Shown: piece after piece, positions 15,261 to 22,603 of the stretch
Layout: each line of letters begins with the position of its first letter
Numbering within the stretch: the first letter of the stretch is position 1
Virus record (IMG/VR): IMGVR_UViG_3300008266_007841
Location: 1-32,096 of that record
Strand: one strand, 5' to 3'
Length of the DNA stretch: 32,096 bases
Source of the DNA: a virus
The notes under the pieces: generated by a model
Seen by the model: only the letters and a program-made list of their open reading frames with translations
What the model was told of the DNA's origin: nothing
The model's database searches: none
Position numbers and translations under genes: made by a program

Positions 15261-16109
15261 ATGAAGAAACTAAAACATTCAAAATATAAGAATACGGGTA
15301 TTTTATTTGAAATGTTAGTTAGGAAATTAACTTCAGAAACATTGTCATCTAATAAATCAGTTACAATTGACATCATAAAAAAATATTTTGGTAGAAATAC
15401 TGAATTATCAAAGGAACTGCAATTATATAATGCACTATTAAAAGAACAATTTCGTAGTGAAGCACAAGCTCTAGATTATATACGTACAGTTAAAGCTGCT
15501 CATGAAAAACTAAATCAAACAGTGCTTAAGCGCCAAAGATATAATCTTGTAAAAGAAATTTCAGATCGGTTTGTATTTGATAACATGTCAAAAATGCACA
15601 TCAACAATTACAAAGTGTTAGCATCAATTAACATGATTTTTGAATATGCAGAAACGGATAATCCAAAACAATTAATGGAATGTAAAAGTGCTATTATTGA
15701 TAATGGAATTATTCAAGAACGAGTAAAACCAACAAAAGATCCAGTATTAGAAAACTTTGAATCACAACCAAAGGAAATGCGTTTATTAACGTACAAACTT
15801 TTAATTGACAAATTCAATGAAAAATATTCTGGGTTAGATGAATCACAAAAACATTTATTAAATAAATACATTACACACGTTAATGATACAGCTACACTGC
15901 GAGAATATGTACATACGATAATTCCTAATATCAAAAAGCAACTTGCTGATTTAGCAAACCCAGTTGATGATAAAGTTATTAAAATTAAAGTGCAAAAGCT
16001 TTCAGAAATGTTATGCAATGTAGAAAATTTAAAAACAATAAAAGAATCACATATTCTTTCGTTGTTACGTTATTATGATTTGATTCGCGAATTAAAAGAG
16101 GTTAAATGA
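15261..16109 (+). CDS. Unknown head-region protein between portal and protease
   Basis: I do not recognise this 282-residue protein. It is strongly helical and basic at the start (KKLKHSKYKNTGILFEMLVRK), with a Leu/Lys-rich body and a conserved-looking segment near 90-130 (YNLVKEISDRFVFDNMSK). There is no signal peptide, membrane helix or catalytic motif. In T4 the interval between genes 20 and 21 holds the small prohead-core genes 67 and 68; this gene and the next occupy that place but are much larger, so only positional analogy can be claimed. The gene overlaps the next by 4 bp (ATGA). Confidence 0.75.
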   Translation: MKKLKHSKYKNTGILFEMLVRKLTSETLSSNKSVTIDIIKKYFGRNTELSKELQLYNALLKEQFRSEAQALDYIRTVKAAHEKLNQTVLKRQRYNLVKEISDRFVFDNMSKMHINNYKVLASINMIFEYAETDNPKQLMECKSAIIDNGIIQERVKPTKDPVLENFESQPKEMRLLTYKLLIDKFNEKYSGLDESQKHLLNKYITHVNDTATLREYVHTIIPNIKKQLADLANPVDDKVIKIKVQKLSEMLCNVENLKTIKESHILSLLRYYDLIRELKEVK

Positions 16110-16798
16110 TGAAGTCATTTTTACGAGAAATGGAAGAAAAATTTGTTGAATTAGAAAATCAGTGTGAAGCGTGTAATAAACCTTCTGACGAATGTGTTTG
16201 TGAAGAACTTGATGAAGTATCAGCAACAGGCGGGGTAGCTGGATATAATACTCCTGCAGCTTTCCGTAAAACTGTTAAACATGTAGGATATGCATCTGGA
16301 CTAGAAGAAAACACAAAGCCAGTTTCTAAAACATATAAACCTGGTCATTATCAAACAGTTGAATTTGACGAAGAGGTACAGAACGACAAATTTTCATTTT
16401 CAATTGACGATACAAAATGGTGGAATAAAGAATTAGAATACCCATCAAAAGATATAACTAATTCACCAGGAACATCACATAAAAAAGATCGAGATTCCGG
16501 AACTAAACTTAAAGTTGAAGATGTGTTAGAACGAAAATACGAGCAACTAATTGAAGGATATCGTTCTTTTGCTACGGCTGATTCTAAAACAACACCGGAA
16601 CAAAAAGTAAAAAACACAATTAAAGAAGTTGCACGTAAACTTCAAGAAATTGAAACAATGGTGAATTATAATTCCAGATTAAAAACAGAATCTGGAGTAA
16701 CATCATCTGCATATGGTAATAGCACAAAAAAAGCGTTACAAAAAATATCAGAACGATTAGTAAAAATATCAGAACGAGTAAGAGCATTAGGGGAATAA
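16106..16798 (+). CDS. Unknown head-region protein with an N-terminal Cys cluster
   Basis: This 230-residue protein starts at the first ATG of an ATGATG, overlapping the upstream stop by 4 bp. Residues ~15-33 contain CEACNKPSDECVC, a C-x2-C-x6-C-x-C array that could bind zinc. It is followed by VSATGGVAGYNTPAAF (residues ~38-53), a motif of a kind I associate with assembly or structural proteins of many tailed phages. The C-terminal third is a Lys/Glu-rich helix with duplicated KISERLVKISERV. I infer a head-assembly role from the location between portal and protease. No enzyme motif was seen. The protease gene begins 1 nt after its stop. Confidence 0.75.
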   Translation: MMKSFLREMEEKFVELENQCEACNKPSDECVCEELDEVSATGGVAGYNTPAAFRKTVKHVGYASGLEENTKPVSKTYKPGHYQTVEFDEEVQNDKFSFSIDDTKWWNKELEYPSKDITNSPGTSHKKDRDSGTKLKVEDVLERKYEQLIEGYRSFATADSKTTPEQKVKNTIKEVARKLQEIETMVNYNSRLKTESGVTSSAYGNSTKKALQKISERLVKISERVRALGE

Positions 16799-16799
16799 T

Positions 16800-17426
16800 A
16801 TGTCAAAACAACTTATAGTAGAATATATGCCATTTAAGCCAGTTGGTTCACTTACTGAATCAAGCGGTGCTGCATATGGAATACCAGGTGGTTTTGTAGT
16901 GCAAGGAGTTTTGCAAAGAGCAGGCGCAAAAAATCAAAACGGCCGAGTATATCCTAGAAGCATCTTGGAACGTGAATGTCAACGATACCAACAAGAATAC
17001 ATCAATCAACATCGTGCATTAGGCGAATTAGATCATCCAGAGTCATCGGTTGTTAACTTGAACAACGTGTCACATAACGTGTTGAAGATATGGTGGAAAG
17101 GTGATGATTTATTAGGAGCAGTGCAAATCTTAGATACGCCGTCAGGTAAGATTCTTAAAGAACTTTTCAAGGCTGGAATCACATTAGGAATTTCATCACG
17201 TGGATTAGGATCTGTTAAAGAACTTAGATCAGAAGGCACAGTTGAAGTGCAAGAAGATTTTGAATTGATTTGTTGGGACTTTGTATCAAACCCATCAACC
17301 CATGGTGCATTTATGCGTCCAACATCGATGAATGAATCAGTAAATAAAACAATAACAAATAAATACGCACGAGTACATGATGCAATTACATCTATACTAT
17401 GTGAAGATGGAAAATGTAGGATATAA
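16800..17426 (+). CDS. Prohead core maturation protease (gp21-like)
   Basis: This 208-residue serine protease of the T4 gp21/herpes assemblin-like family shows the expected motifs: NGRVYPRSIL (47-56), ALGELDHPESS with catalytic His79, and GISSRGLGS with candidate catalytic Ser132 or Ser133. Known role: a core-located protease that, after shell assembly, degrades the scaffold and trims the major capsid protein so that DNA packaging can start. Length is typical of gp21. The TAATATG junction places its start 1 nt after the previous gene, consistent with coupling. Scaffold and capsid, its substrates, lie 1.4-2.4 kb downstream. Confidence 0.93.
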   Translation: MSKQLIVEYMPFKPVGSLTESSGAAYGIPGGFVVQGVLQRAGAKNQNGRVYPRSILERECQRYQQEYINQHRALGELDHPESSVVNLNNVSHNVLKIWWKGDDLLGAVQILDTPSGKILKELFKAGITLGISSRGLGSVKELRSEGTVEVQEDFELICWDFVSNPSTHGAFMRPTSMNESVNKTITNKYARVHDAITSILCEDGKCRI

Positions 17427-17427
17427 C

Positions 17428-17805
17428 ATGAAAACACCAAATTTAAAATATATTTTAGAAACTTTGTTAGAGGATCAACCAACACCGTTATCTAAACAAG
17501 AAAAACAAGAATTCATCGATCAAGTAAAAAGATTTAGTGAATTAGGTGATTCTGTTTACGGTAAAGGCGATTTAGAACAACTAACAACCAGAGTTCGAGA
17601 TATCATAAATAAAGCAGATCAGATTGCATCAGAATCAGGAGATTGGTTTGATGGTGTTACTGTAAAACGTCACATGAAAAATTTGAACGACTCATACAAA
17701 GTGTTTGAATCGACTGCAAAGGAAATGAACATGTTGCAACAAAGATTAAGTGCAGCATATGAAGATATTGCACAAGGTTTAAGTAAATATTTTGATGTGC
17801 AATAA
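17428..17805 (+). CDS. Unknown small helical protein
   Basis: The frame is open from further upstream (ATG at 17377), but I choose the ATG at 17428. It lies just after the protease stop, has AGGA (17418-17421) at good spacing, and avoids a 50-bp overlap. This gives 125 residues. The N-terminus MKTPNLKYILETLLEDQP is followed by alternating charged helices with few aromatics, and there are no Cys residues. It may form a helical bundle (DIINKADQIASESGDW, NMLQQRLSAAYEDI). There is no recognised family. Its position between protease and scaffold suggests a head or core component, by location only. Confidence 0.7.
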   Translation: MKTPNLKYILETLLEDQPTPLSKQEKQEFIDQVKRFSELGDSVYGKGDLEQLTTRVRDIINKADQIASESGDWFDGVTVKRHMKNLNDSYKVFESTAKEMNMLQQRLSAAYEDIAQGLSKYFDVQ

Positions 17806-17827
17806 TTTGGATATTGATAACTAATTA

Positions 17828-17841
17828 CTTATATTATAAGG
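17828..17841 (+). promoter_or_regulatory. Weak promoter-like AT motif and palindrome with AAGG site
   Basis: CTTATATTATAAG (17828-17840) is a perfect 6-bp inverted repeat with a 1-nt centre, and it resembles a degenerate copy of the repeated AT motif. The AAGG at 17838-17841 ends 7 nt before the ATG at 17849 and may serve as the ribosome-binding site. Confidence 0.35.
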
Positions 17842-17848
17842 TATAAAG

Positions 17849-18364
17849 ATGAACAAATTAAAAAAATTGTATCGCGATTTCTTTGGATTAACTGAGGCAG
17901 CAACTCCAACGTCAAATATTCCAAAAATCTTACCAGCTGGTGAAATTGAAAAAAGTATAAAAGCTGTAGAAAAATATGGCGATGCAATGAAAAATGCCGG
18001 CCTTATCGAAACTGAAGATATGGTTGACGAAGCACAATTAATTAATAATATTGTTGATTATCGAGGTGGAGTTGAATATGTGCTTCGTAACCCAGCAGAG
18101 GCAGAAGCTGTTGCAAATGAAATCCGCGAATGGGCTACCAAAAAAGGATTTACTATAGTTAAACATGTTGCGTCACCATCTGGTAAAGTTGGATATTTCT
18201 ATTTTCGATTAGGACAAGATCCAGGACGCGAATCACAACGTATTCAAGGGTATATTGCACAAAAGCCAGAAATTAAACATTTCCGTTTTAACGTAAGAGG
18301 TGAAAAGCCAGCTCCTGAACCTACGCCTGAGCCAACACCTCAACAACCACAAGCAAATATTTAA
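17849..18364 (+). CDS. Unknown protein with a Pro-rich C-terminus
   Basis: This 171-residue protein has an AAGG ribosome-binding site upstream. The N-terminus (MNKLKKLYRDFFGLTEAA) is an amphipathic helix of a type seen in phage core proteins. Residues ~75-150 look like a small alpha/beta domain (VLRNPAEAEAVANEIREW, GYFYFRLGQDPGRESQRI). The last ~20 residues are a PEPTPEPTPQQPQ tail. No family is recognised. It is followed after 9 nt by the bS21-like gene and may be cotranscribed with it. Confidence 0.7.
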   Translation: MNKLKKLYRDFFGLTEAATPTSNIPKILPAGEIEKSIKAVEKYGDAMKNAGLIETEDMVDEAQLINNIVDYRGGVEYVLRNPAEAEAVANEIREWATKKGFTIVKHVASPSGKVGYFYFRLGQDPGRESQRIQGYIAQKPEIKHFRFNVRGEKPAPEPTPEPTPQQPQANI

Positions 18365-18373
18365 ACCAGTTAT

Positions 18374-18619
18374 ATGAGTAAAAAACAAAAACAACATCAA
18401 ATGATTGTTCCCGGTCAATCAATGGCAGTGCATGTACCGGGGAGCACTAGAGAAGATTTAGCAGCCGCACTTAAAACATGGAAACGCAAAGTAAAAATGT
18501 CTGGAGTGTTAGAGGCAACTAAAGATCGAAAAGAATTCATTAAGCCAAGTGTGCTAAAACGACAACAACACGCAAACGCAGCATATATGCAACATATTCG
18601 CACAATGCATTCAAAATAA
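18374..18619 (+). CDS. rpsU: Phage-encoded ribosomal protein bS21
   Basis: The 81-residue basic protein matches bS21 along its core. The segment DLAAALKTWKRKVKMSGVL (28-46) corresponds to the bS21 segment xALxRFKRxxEKxGVL. RKEFIKPSVLKR (52-63) corresponds to the RxxFxKPSxxKR region, and NAAYMQHI (68-75) corresponds to the AAYxQ end typical of Bacteroidota bS21. It has a ~17-residue N-terminal extension relative to bacterial bS21. Known role: a small-subunit protein next to the 3' end of 16S rRNA, involved in initiation. From memory, in flavobacteria a bS21 tyrosine (about residue 54) helps hide the anti-Shine-Dalgarno sequence; Tyr71 here aligns with it by eye. Phage bS21 genes are known from pelagiphages and huge phages. 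It precedes a terminator and the scaffold-capsid genes. Confidence 0.85.
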   Translation: MSKKQKQHQMIVPGQSMAVHVPGSTREDLAAALKTWKRKVKMSGVLEATKDRKEFIKPSVLKRQQHANAAYMQHIRTMHSK

Positions 18620-18645
18620 TATCTTTACCACAAAAGTATTAAATT

Positions 18646-18678
18646 AAGTCCTAGCTTGAAAAAGTTGGGACTTTTTTA
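18646..18678 (+). terminator. Intrinsic terminator after bS21
   Basis: AAGTCC (18646-18651) pairs with GGACTT (18668-18673). An inner CTT/AAG pair closes a GAAA loop, and a run of six T follows (18672-18677). It separates the head-assembly operon ending in bS21 from the scaffold-capsid unit. Confidence 0.8.
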
Positions 18679-18697
18679 CTGTTTTTTCAAACTGGCT

Positions 18698-18713
18698 GAT
18701 ATATATTAAAGAA
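18698..18713 (+). promoter_or_regulatory. Divergent promoter-like AT motif for the scaffold-capsid unit
   Basis: GATATATATTAAAGAA resembles the repeated motif but lacks the TATTTATA core. It lies 20 nt after a terminator and about 100 nt before the scaffold gene, where a promoter is expected. If used, the transcript would start at or near the hairpin at 18715. Confidence 0.35.
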
Positions 18714-18714
18714 T

Positions 18715-18784
18715 ACGCTATTCCGTTCTTATTATATAGCGTTTATATAATTTTAAAATTCTATTAAGATTTCAAATAATCTTA
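18715..18784 (+). promoter_or_regulatory. Structured leader of scaffold-capsid mRNA: three inverted repeats
   Basis: Three perfect inverted repeats follow each other. ACGCTAT (18715-18721) pairs with ATAGCGT (18736-18742). AATTTTAAAATT (18749-18760) is self-complementary. TAAGATT (18765-18771) pairs with AATCTTA (18778-18784) across a 6-nt loop. None is followed by a T tract. The interval 18679-18814 contains no gene. 5' hairpins can stabilise abundant phage mRNAs, so a role in high expression of the head genes is plausible but unproven. Confidence 0.5.
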
Positions 18785-18802
18785 CTTCCAAAAACAAAAT
18801 TT

Positions 18803-18807
18803 AGGGG
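18803..18807 (+). promoter_or_regulatory. Shine-Dalgarno-like site of the scaffold gene
   Basis: AGGGG lies 7 nt before the ATG at 18815 and supports that start. It can pair with the CCUCC anti-Shine-Dalgarno core with one G-U wobble. Confidence 0.6.
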
Positions 18808-18814
18808 AAAAACT

Positions 18815-19816
18815 ATGGCAAAATCAGATTTGCTAAAACAAGCAATCGCTGATGCTAACGCTGTTAAAGAAACTGCATTAGCAAACGCAAAGATCGCCTT
18901 ACAAGAAGCATTTGCTCCTCGTCTAGAAAGAATGTTAGCAACTAAACTAACAAATGAAATCGACGGCGAAGAAGAAATTGATGCAACCGGTGAAGAAGCA
19001 TTAGATGCTGCACCAGAAGCTGATATGGAAATGGACATGGATGCTGAAGGTGGCGATGATTTTAATTGGGTAGACAATGATCTATCTGCAGAAGTAGGTG
19101 GAAGCACTTACGATTTCGAAGTTGGCATGGCCGGTGGAGAAGAAGAAGAATTAGGTGGTGAAGAACTTCCAGCAGAAGAAATGCCAATGTCTGATGATGA
19201 GATGGATGCAGAGTACAACGAAGGCTATGATCATGACGATCTAGATCTTGAAGGAATCATTCGTGAGTTAGAAGGCGATATGGACATGGAAATGTCAGAA
19301 GACGAAATGGAAATGCCAGAAGACGATATGGTATCGGATGGATATGAGCCAGAAGCTGGTGATATGGATATCGATGAAATCATTGAATCAATTCTTCGTG
19401 AAGAAGATGATATGGAAGACGAGCCAGAAGTTAAAGATGATGAAGTTGCTAAAAAAGACGAAGAATTAGCAGAAGCTTATCGTACGGTTAAAAAACTTAC
19501 TAGCATCATCAATGAGGTTAATCTTCTTAATGCAAAACTTCTTTACACAAACAAATTGTTCCGCAATTTTGAATTAACTGAAGCACAGAAAATGAAAGTG
19601 ATTGAAAACTTCGATCGTTCAGTTAATACAAGAGAAGTAAAATTAGTATTTACAACATTAGCTGAATCTTTCTCAAGACCAGTAACTAAGAAACGTGTTG
19701 TTAAAGAATCGTATGCGTCTAAAGCGACTGCAACTACGGCTCCTAAAAAAGCACCAATTCTTAATGAAGGATTTGAGCAAGCAGAACGTTGGAAAAAATT
19801 AGCAGGATTGCTATAA
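18815..19816 (+). CDS. Prohead core scaffolding protein (gp22-like)
   Basis: The 333-residue product has the expected scaffold architecture. It starts with an Ala/Lys helix (AKSDLLKQAIADANAVKETA). A very acidic middle follows (residues ~50-225), with repeated MEMDMDAEG and MEMSEDEMEMPED stretches. A conserved-looking helical C-terminal core (VNLLNAKLLYTNKLFRNF, residues ~236-253; FDRSVNTREVKLVFTTLAESF, ~268-288) resembles gp22-type scaffolds of T4-like phages. Known role: the main component of the internal core on which the capsid shell assembles, later degraded by the gp21 protease. It lies downstream of the protease, directly before the major capsid gene, and has its own leader and Shine-Dalgarno-like site. 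The C-terminal basic tail ending ERWKKLAGLL may contact the shell. Confidence 0.87.
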   Translation: MAKSDLLKQAIADANAVKETALANAKIALQEAFAPRLERMLATKLTNEIDGEEEIDATGEEALDAAPEADMEMDMDAEGGDDFNWVDNDLSAEVGGSTYDFEVGMAGGEEEELGGEELPAEEMPMSDDEMDAEYNEGYDHDDLDLEGIIRELEGDMDMEMSEDEMEMPEDDMVSDGYEPEAGDMDIDEIIESILREEDDMEDEPEVKDDEVAKKDEELAEAYRTVKKLTSIINEVNLLNAKLLYTNKLFRNFELTEAQKMKVIENFDRSVNTREVKLVFTTLAESFSRPVTKKRVVKESYASKATATTAPKKAPILNEGFEQAERWKKLAGLL

Positions 19817-19844
19817 CAAAACAAAAAGAAAAGGAAACACAAAA

Positions 19845-21509
19845 ATGAGTATTTCAAATTTATTGCAAACTAACGATTTTGTACAAAGAAATCAAGCAAA
19901 AGCGTTAGCTAGCAAATGGGAAAAGACCGGTCTATTAGAAGGTCTTAAGGGCGAAACCGAAAAAGCAGGTATGGCTCAGTTGCTTGAAAACCAAGCACGT
20001 CAATTAGTAAAAGAAGCTACTTCAACTGGTACAACAGCAGGATCTGAAGAGTGGGCAGGTGTTGCACTTCCATTGGTACGTCGTATCTTTGCTGAGTTTG
20101 CAGCAAAAGAATTCGTTTCAGTTCAGCCAATGAACTTACCATCAGGACTTATTTTCTATCTAGATTTTAAGTATGGTACAGCTCAGCCTGGATTTGACAA
20201 TGATAACTTGAACCGCACAGGTGATCCATTTGGTTCTCCAAACGCAGACGATTCAATGTTCGGTGTTACTACTACTGCTAATGATGCATCAGGAGGTCTT
20301 TACGGTGCAGGTCGTTTCGGATATTCAATCAACGAAACAGCTTCAATTGTAACAGCAACTACTGGTTCTACTCCAACAGCTACGCAAGTTAATGGTGATT
20401 CTGCATACTCTGGATCTTCTGCATTTAAAGTGGTAACAGTTAACGTTCCTACAAATGCAGATCTTTATGCAGTACGTTCATTCACATTCTTGTCTGGATC
20501 TACAGAAATTGTACCGGTACAAGCATTCTCTACTATCACAAGCAATTACACCGCATCATTCGTTGTAACAAACGCACAATTAACTGCAGTTAGTGCATCG
20601 ATTTCAGCAGGTACATTGAGATTAAACTATAGCAAACAACCTACAGATATCACTCGTGGTGATTTTGAAGATGCAAATCCATTCAAAGGTACTGCTTATG
20701 GTACATCTGGTATTAACCAAGGTACGGATATTGATATCCCAGAAATTAACCTTGAAATGCAATCTGAGCCAATTGTTGCTAAGACTCGTAAGTTGAAAGC
20801 AGTTTGGACTCCTGAGTTTGCTCAAGATTTAAATGCTTACCACTCAATTGATGCTGAAGCTGAATTGACTTCAATGTTGTCTGAGTATGTATCAATGGAA
20901 ATCGATCTTGAAATCCTTGATATGTTGATCGCAGCAGCTCCAACAACTGAGTATTGGTCAGCTCGTAACAATACACTTTGGAATGGTACTGCATTTGAAC
21001 AAGTAGCAGCTGGTGCTGTATCAGCAACTGGTTTAGGTGATGGTTTCTATAACACTCAAGGTGGATGGTTCCAAACTTTAGGTACTAAACTTCAAAAAGT
21101 ATCTAATAAGATTCACCAAAAAACATTGCGTGGTGGTGCTAACTTCCTAGTATGTTCTCCTGCAGTAGCAACTGTTCTTGAGTCTATCCCAGGATTTGCC
21201 GCTGACACAGATGGTACTAAAATGGAATTTGCAGCAGGTGTACAAAAAATTGGTGCAATCAATAACCGTTACACAGTTTATAAAAACCCATACATGTTAG
21301 AAAATGTAATCTTAATGGGCTTTAGAGGTTCACAATTCTTGGAAACAGGTGCTGTATTTAGCCCATACATTCCATTGATTATGACTCCACTTGTATACGA
21401 TCCAGTTAACTTCACTCCACGTAAAGGTGTCATGACACGTTACGAGAAGAAAGTAGTTCGTTCTGAATTCTACGGAAAAGTATACGTTCACGGATTAAAC
21501 ACTCTTTAA
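19845..21509 (+). CDS. Major capsid protein (gp23-like)
   Basis: The 554-residue protein matches T4 gp23-type capsid proteins. It has an N-terminal helical pro-segment, then WAGVALPLVRRIFAEFAAK (~70-88), VQPMNLPSGLIFYLDF (~93-108), and a C-terminal IPLIMTPLVYDPVNFTPRKG followed by MTRYEKK. Known role: HK97-fold shell subunit. A candidate gp21 cleavage point lies after Glu57 in LVKEATSTG, near the T4 site (after residue 65), though the exact bond is a guess. AAAAGGA (19829-19835), 9 nt before the ATG, is a good Shine-Dalgarno match. Codon choice here is visibly more uniform (frequent CTT, GCT, GGT) than in the neighbouring genes, as expected for a highly expressed gene. A terminator follows the stop. 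Confidence 0.95.
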   Translation: MSISNLLQTNDFVQRNQAKALASKWEKTGLLEGLKGETEKAGMAQLLENQARQLVKEATSTGTTAGSEEWAGVALPLVRRIFAEFAAKEFVSVQPMNLPSGLIFYLDFKYGTAQPGFDNDNLNRTGDPFGSPNADDSMFGVTTTANDASGGLYGAGRFGYSINETASIVTATTGSTPTATQVNGDSAYSGSSAFKVVTVNVPTNADLYAVRSFTFLSGSTEIVPVQAFSTITSNYTASFVVTNAQLTAVSASISAGTLRLNYSKQPTDITRGDFEDANPFKGTAYGTSGINQGTDIDIPEINLEMQSEPIVAKTRKLKAVWTPEFAQDLNAYHSIDAEAELTSMLSEYVSMEIDLEILDMLIAAAPTTEYWSARNNTLWNGTAFEQVAAGAVSATGLGDGFYNTQGGWFQTLGTKLQKVSNKIHQKTLRGGANFLVCSPAVATVLESIPGFAADTDGTKMEFAAGVQKIGAINNRYTVYKNPYMLENVILMGFRGSQFLETGAVFSPYIPLIMTPLVYDPVNFTPRKGVMTRYEKKVVRSEFYGKVYVHGLNTL

Positions 21510-21553
21510 TAGTTAATTGAATTTAATTGACTTAACAAATTAAAGAATGAATT

Positions 21554-21583
21554 AAAGGGGATGGCTTCGGTCATCCCTTTTTT
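21554..21583 (+). terminator. Intrinsic terminator after the major capsid gene
   Basis: AAAGGGGATG pairs with CATCCCTTT, enclosing a C(TTCG)G tetraloop (21565-21570), and six T follow (21578-21583). This is a canonical UUCG-capped Rho-independent terminator. Confidence 0.93.
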
Positions 21584-21592
21584 ACTGTGCTA

Positions 21593-21609
21593 TATTTATA
21601 TTAAAAGAA
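21593..21609 (+). promoter_or_regulatory. Promoter-like AT motif, copy 6
   Basis: TATTTATATTAAAAGAA is an exact consensus copy located 9 nt after the terminator and 4 nt before the ATG at 21614. Its place directly between a terminator and a start codon is the strongest positional argument that the motif is a promoter. Confidence 0.6.
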
Positions 21610-21613
21610 TAAT

Positions 21614-21889
21614 ATGGCAGTACCTAGAAGTAAATACTCAATGCAAGCGGTTATCCGATATGATGGTCGTCTAGTAGATGTATTGGATCGAATTCGGGCA
21701 ATTCGTTTAGTATTAATGGTTCATATCGAACAAGATTTAGGACCAGACAAAGAATTAATCACACTCAAGATAATGACACCATATCCAGCTCGTAAAACAT
21801 TTCAAGCAGTTCGTCAAATGTGTTTAGGTAAAATAGAAACACTAAAAGATATGCAACTCAAAGAAACAACACTTACAAAATTATTTTAA
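21614..21889 (+). CDS. Unknown small protein between capsid and PhoH
   Basis: This 91-residue basic protein has no Cys and no membrane segment. It appears alpha/beta (MQAVIRYDGRLVDVLDRIRA; LITLKIMTPYPARKTFQAVR). The gene is preceded by an exact copy of the promoter-like motif and followed after 24 nt by the PhoH gene. I do not recognise a family. Confidence 0.7.
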   Translation: MAVPRSKYSMQAVIRYDGRLVDVLDRIRAIRLVLMVHIEQDLGPDKELITLKIMTPYPARKTFQAVRQMCLGKIETLKDMQLKETTLTKLF

Positions 21890-21913
21890 TCACGTTACAA
21901 CAAAAGGTTATCA

Positions 21914-22573
21914 ATGGCTACAACTAATAAGGAGAAAACTCCACCAAAGAACGATATTAAATTTTCAATTACATTATCAGACGAACAAAAAGAAGCAAAA
22001 GCAAAGATTATAGAAACGCCATTTAACTTTATATTAGGTAAAGCTGGATCGGGTAAAACATTGTTAGCAGTTCAAATTGCATTGGACATGTTTTTTAAAC
22101 GACAAACAAACAAAATTATCATTACTCGTCCTACTGTTTCAAATGAAGACAACGGATTCTTACCCGGGTCGCTCACAGAAAAAATGGAACCATGGTTAGT
22201 TCCAATTCGAAGCAATATGCGTAAAGTGTATAACAAGCCAGAGCTTCTAGAAAAAATGGAAAAAGAAGAAAATATTGAATTAGTATCATTAGCACACTTT
22301 CGAGGACGTACATTTGACCATGCAGTTTGTATTGTGGATGAGTTTCAAAACTTAACTAAAGAGCAACTTAAAATGGTGTTGTCTCGATTAGGTAAAGATA
22401 GCATCATGATACTATGTGGTGACAAATATCAGGTAGATTTAAAATTTAAAAATGATTCTGCTACACATGAAGTTCCTAAACTTCGAGACTCAAAATGGGT
22501 GAATGAAATCATTTTATTGGATAATCACCGCCATGAAGCATTAGATGATATTTTAACCAGATTAAATGATTAA
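21914..22573 (+). CDS. phoH: PhoH-like P-loop ATPase
   Basis: The 219-residue protein is a compact PhoH-family ATPase. It carries Walker A GKAGSGKT (42-49), the TRPTVSNEDNGFLPGSL region (~73-90), Walker B VDEFQN (~140-145) and the ILCGDKYQVD motif III region (~172-181). Known: phoH-like genes are widespread in T4-like phages and are used as a marker gene. The family is related to the helicase superfamily 1 fold, and its role in infection is unsettled (RNA or phosphate-stress functions have been proposed). The length fits the short phage form without KH or PIN domains. An AAAAGG lies at 21902-21907 before the ATG. The gene is followed by another promoter-like motif before the neck genes. Confidence 0.9.
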   Translation: MATTNKEKTPPKNDIKFSITLSDEQKEAKAKIIETPFNFILGKAGSGKTLLAVQIALDMFFKRQTNKIIITRPTVSNEDNGFLPGSLTEKMEPWLVPIRSNMRKVYNKPELLEKMEKEENIELVSLAHFRGRTFDHAVCIVDEFQNLTKEQLKMVLSRLGKDSIMILCGDKYQVDLKFKNDSATHEVPKLRDSKWVNEIILLDNHRHEALDDILTRLND

Positions 22574-22578
22574 TAACA

Positions 22579-22595
22579 TATTTATATATAAAAGG
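22579..22595 (+). promoter_or_regulatory. Promoter-like AT motif, copy 7 (neck operon), with AAAAGG
   Basis: TATTTATATATAAAAGG lies 5 nt after the PhoH stop. Its A-run and GG (22590-22595) may double as a ribosome-binding site, since the ATG at 22604 is 8 nt downstream. It begins the gp13-gp14-gp15 group. Confidence 0.5.
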
Positions 22596-22603
22596 TAAAA
22601 CAA

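Noticed and set aside
17377-17427. Upstream ATG for the 17428 gene
   Set aside because: It would overlap the protease by 50 bp and lacks a ribosome-binding site, whereas the ATG at 17428 has AGGA at proper spacing and follows the protease stop.
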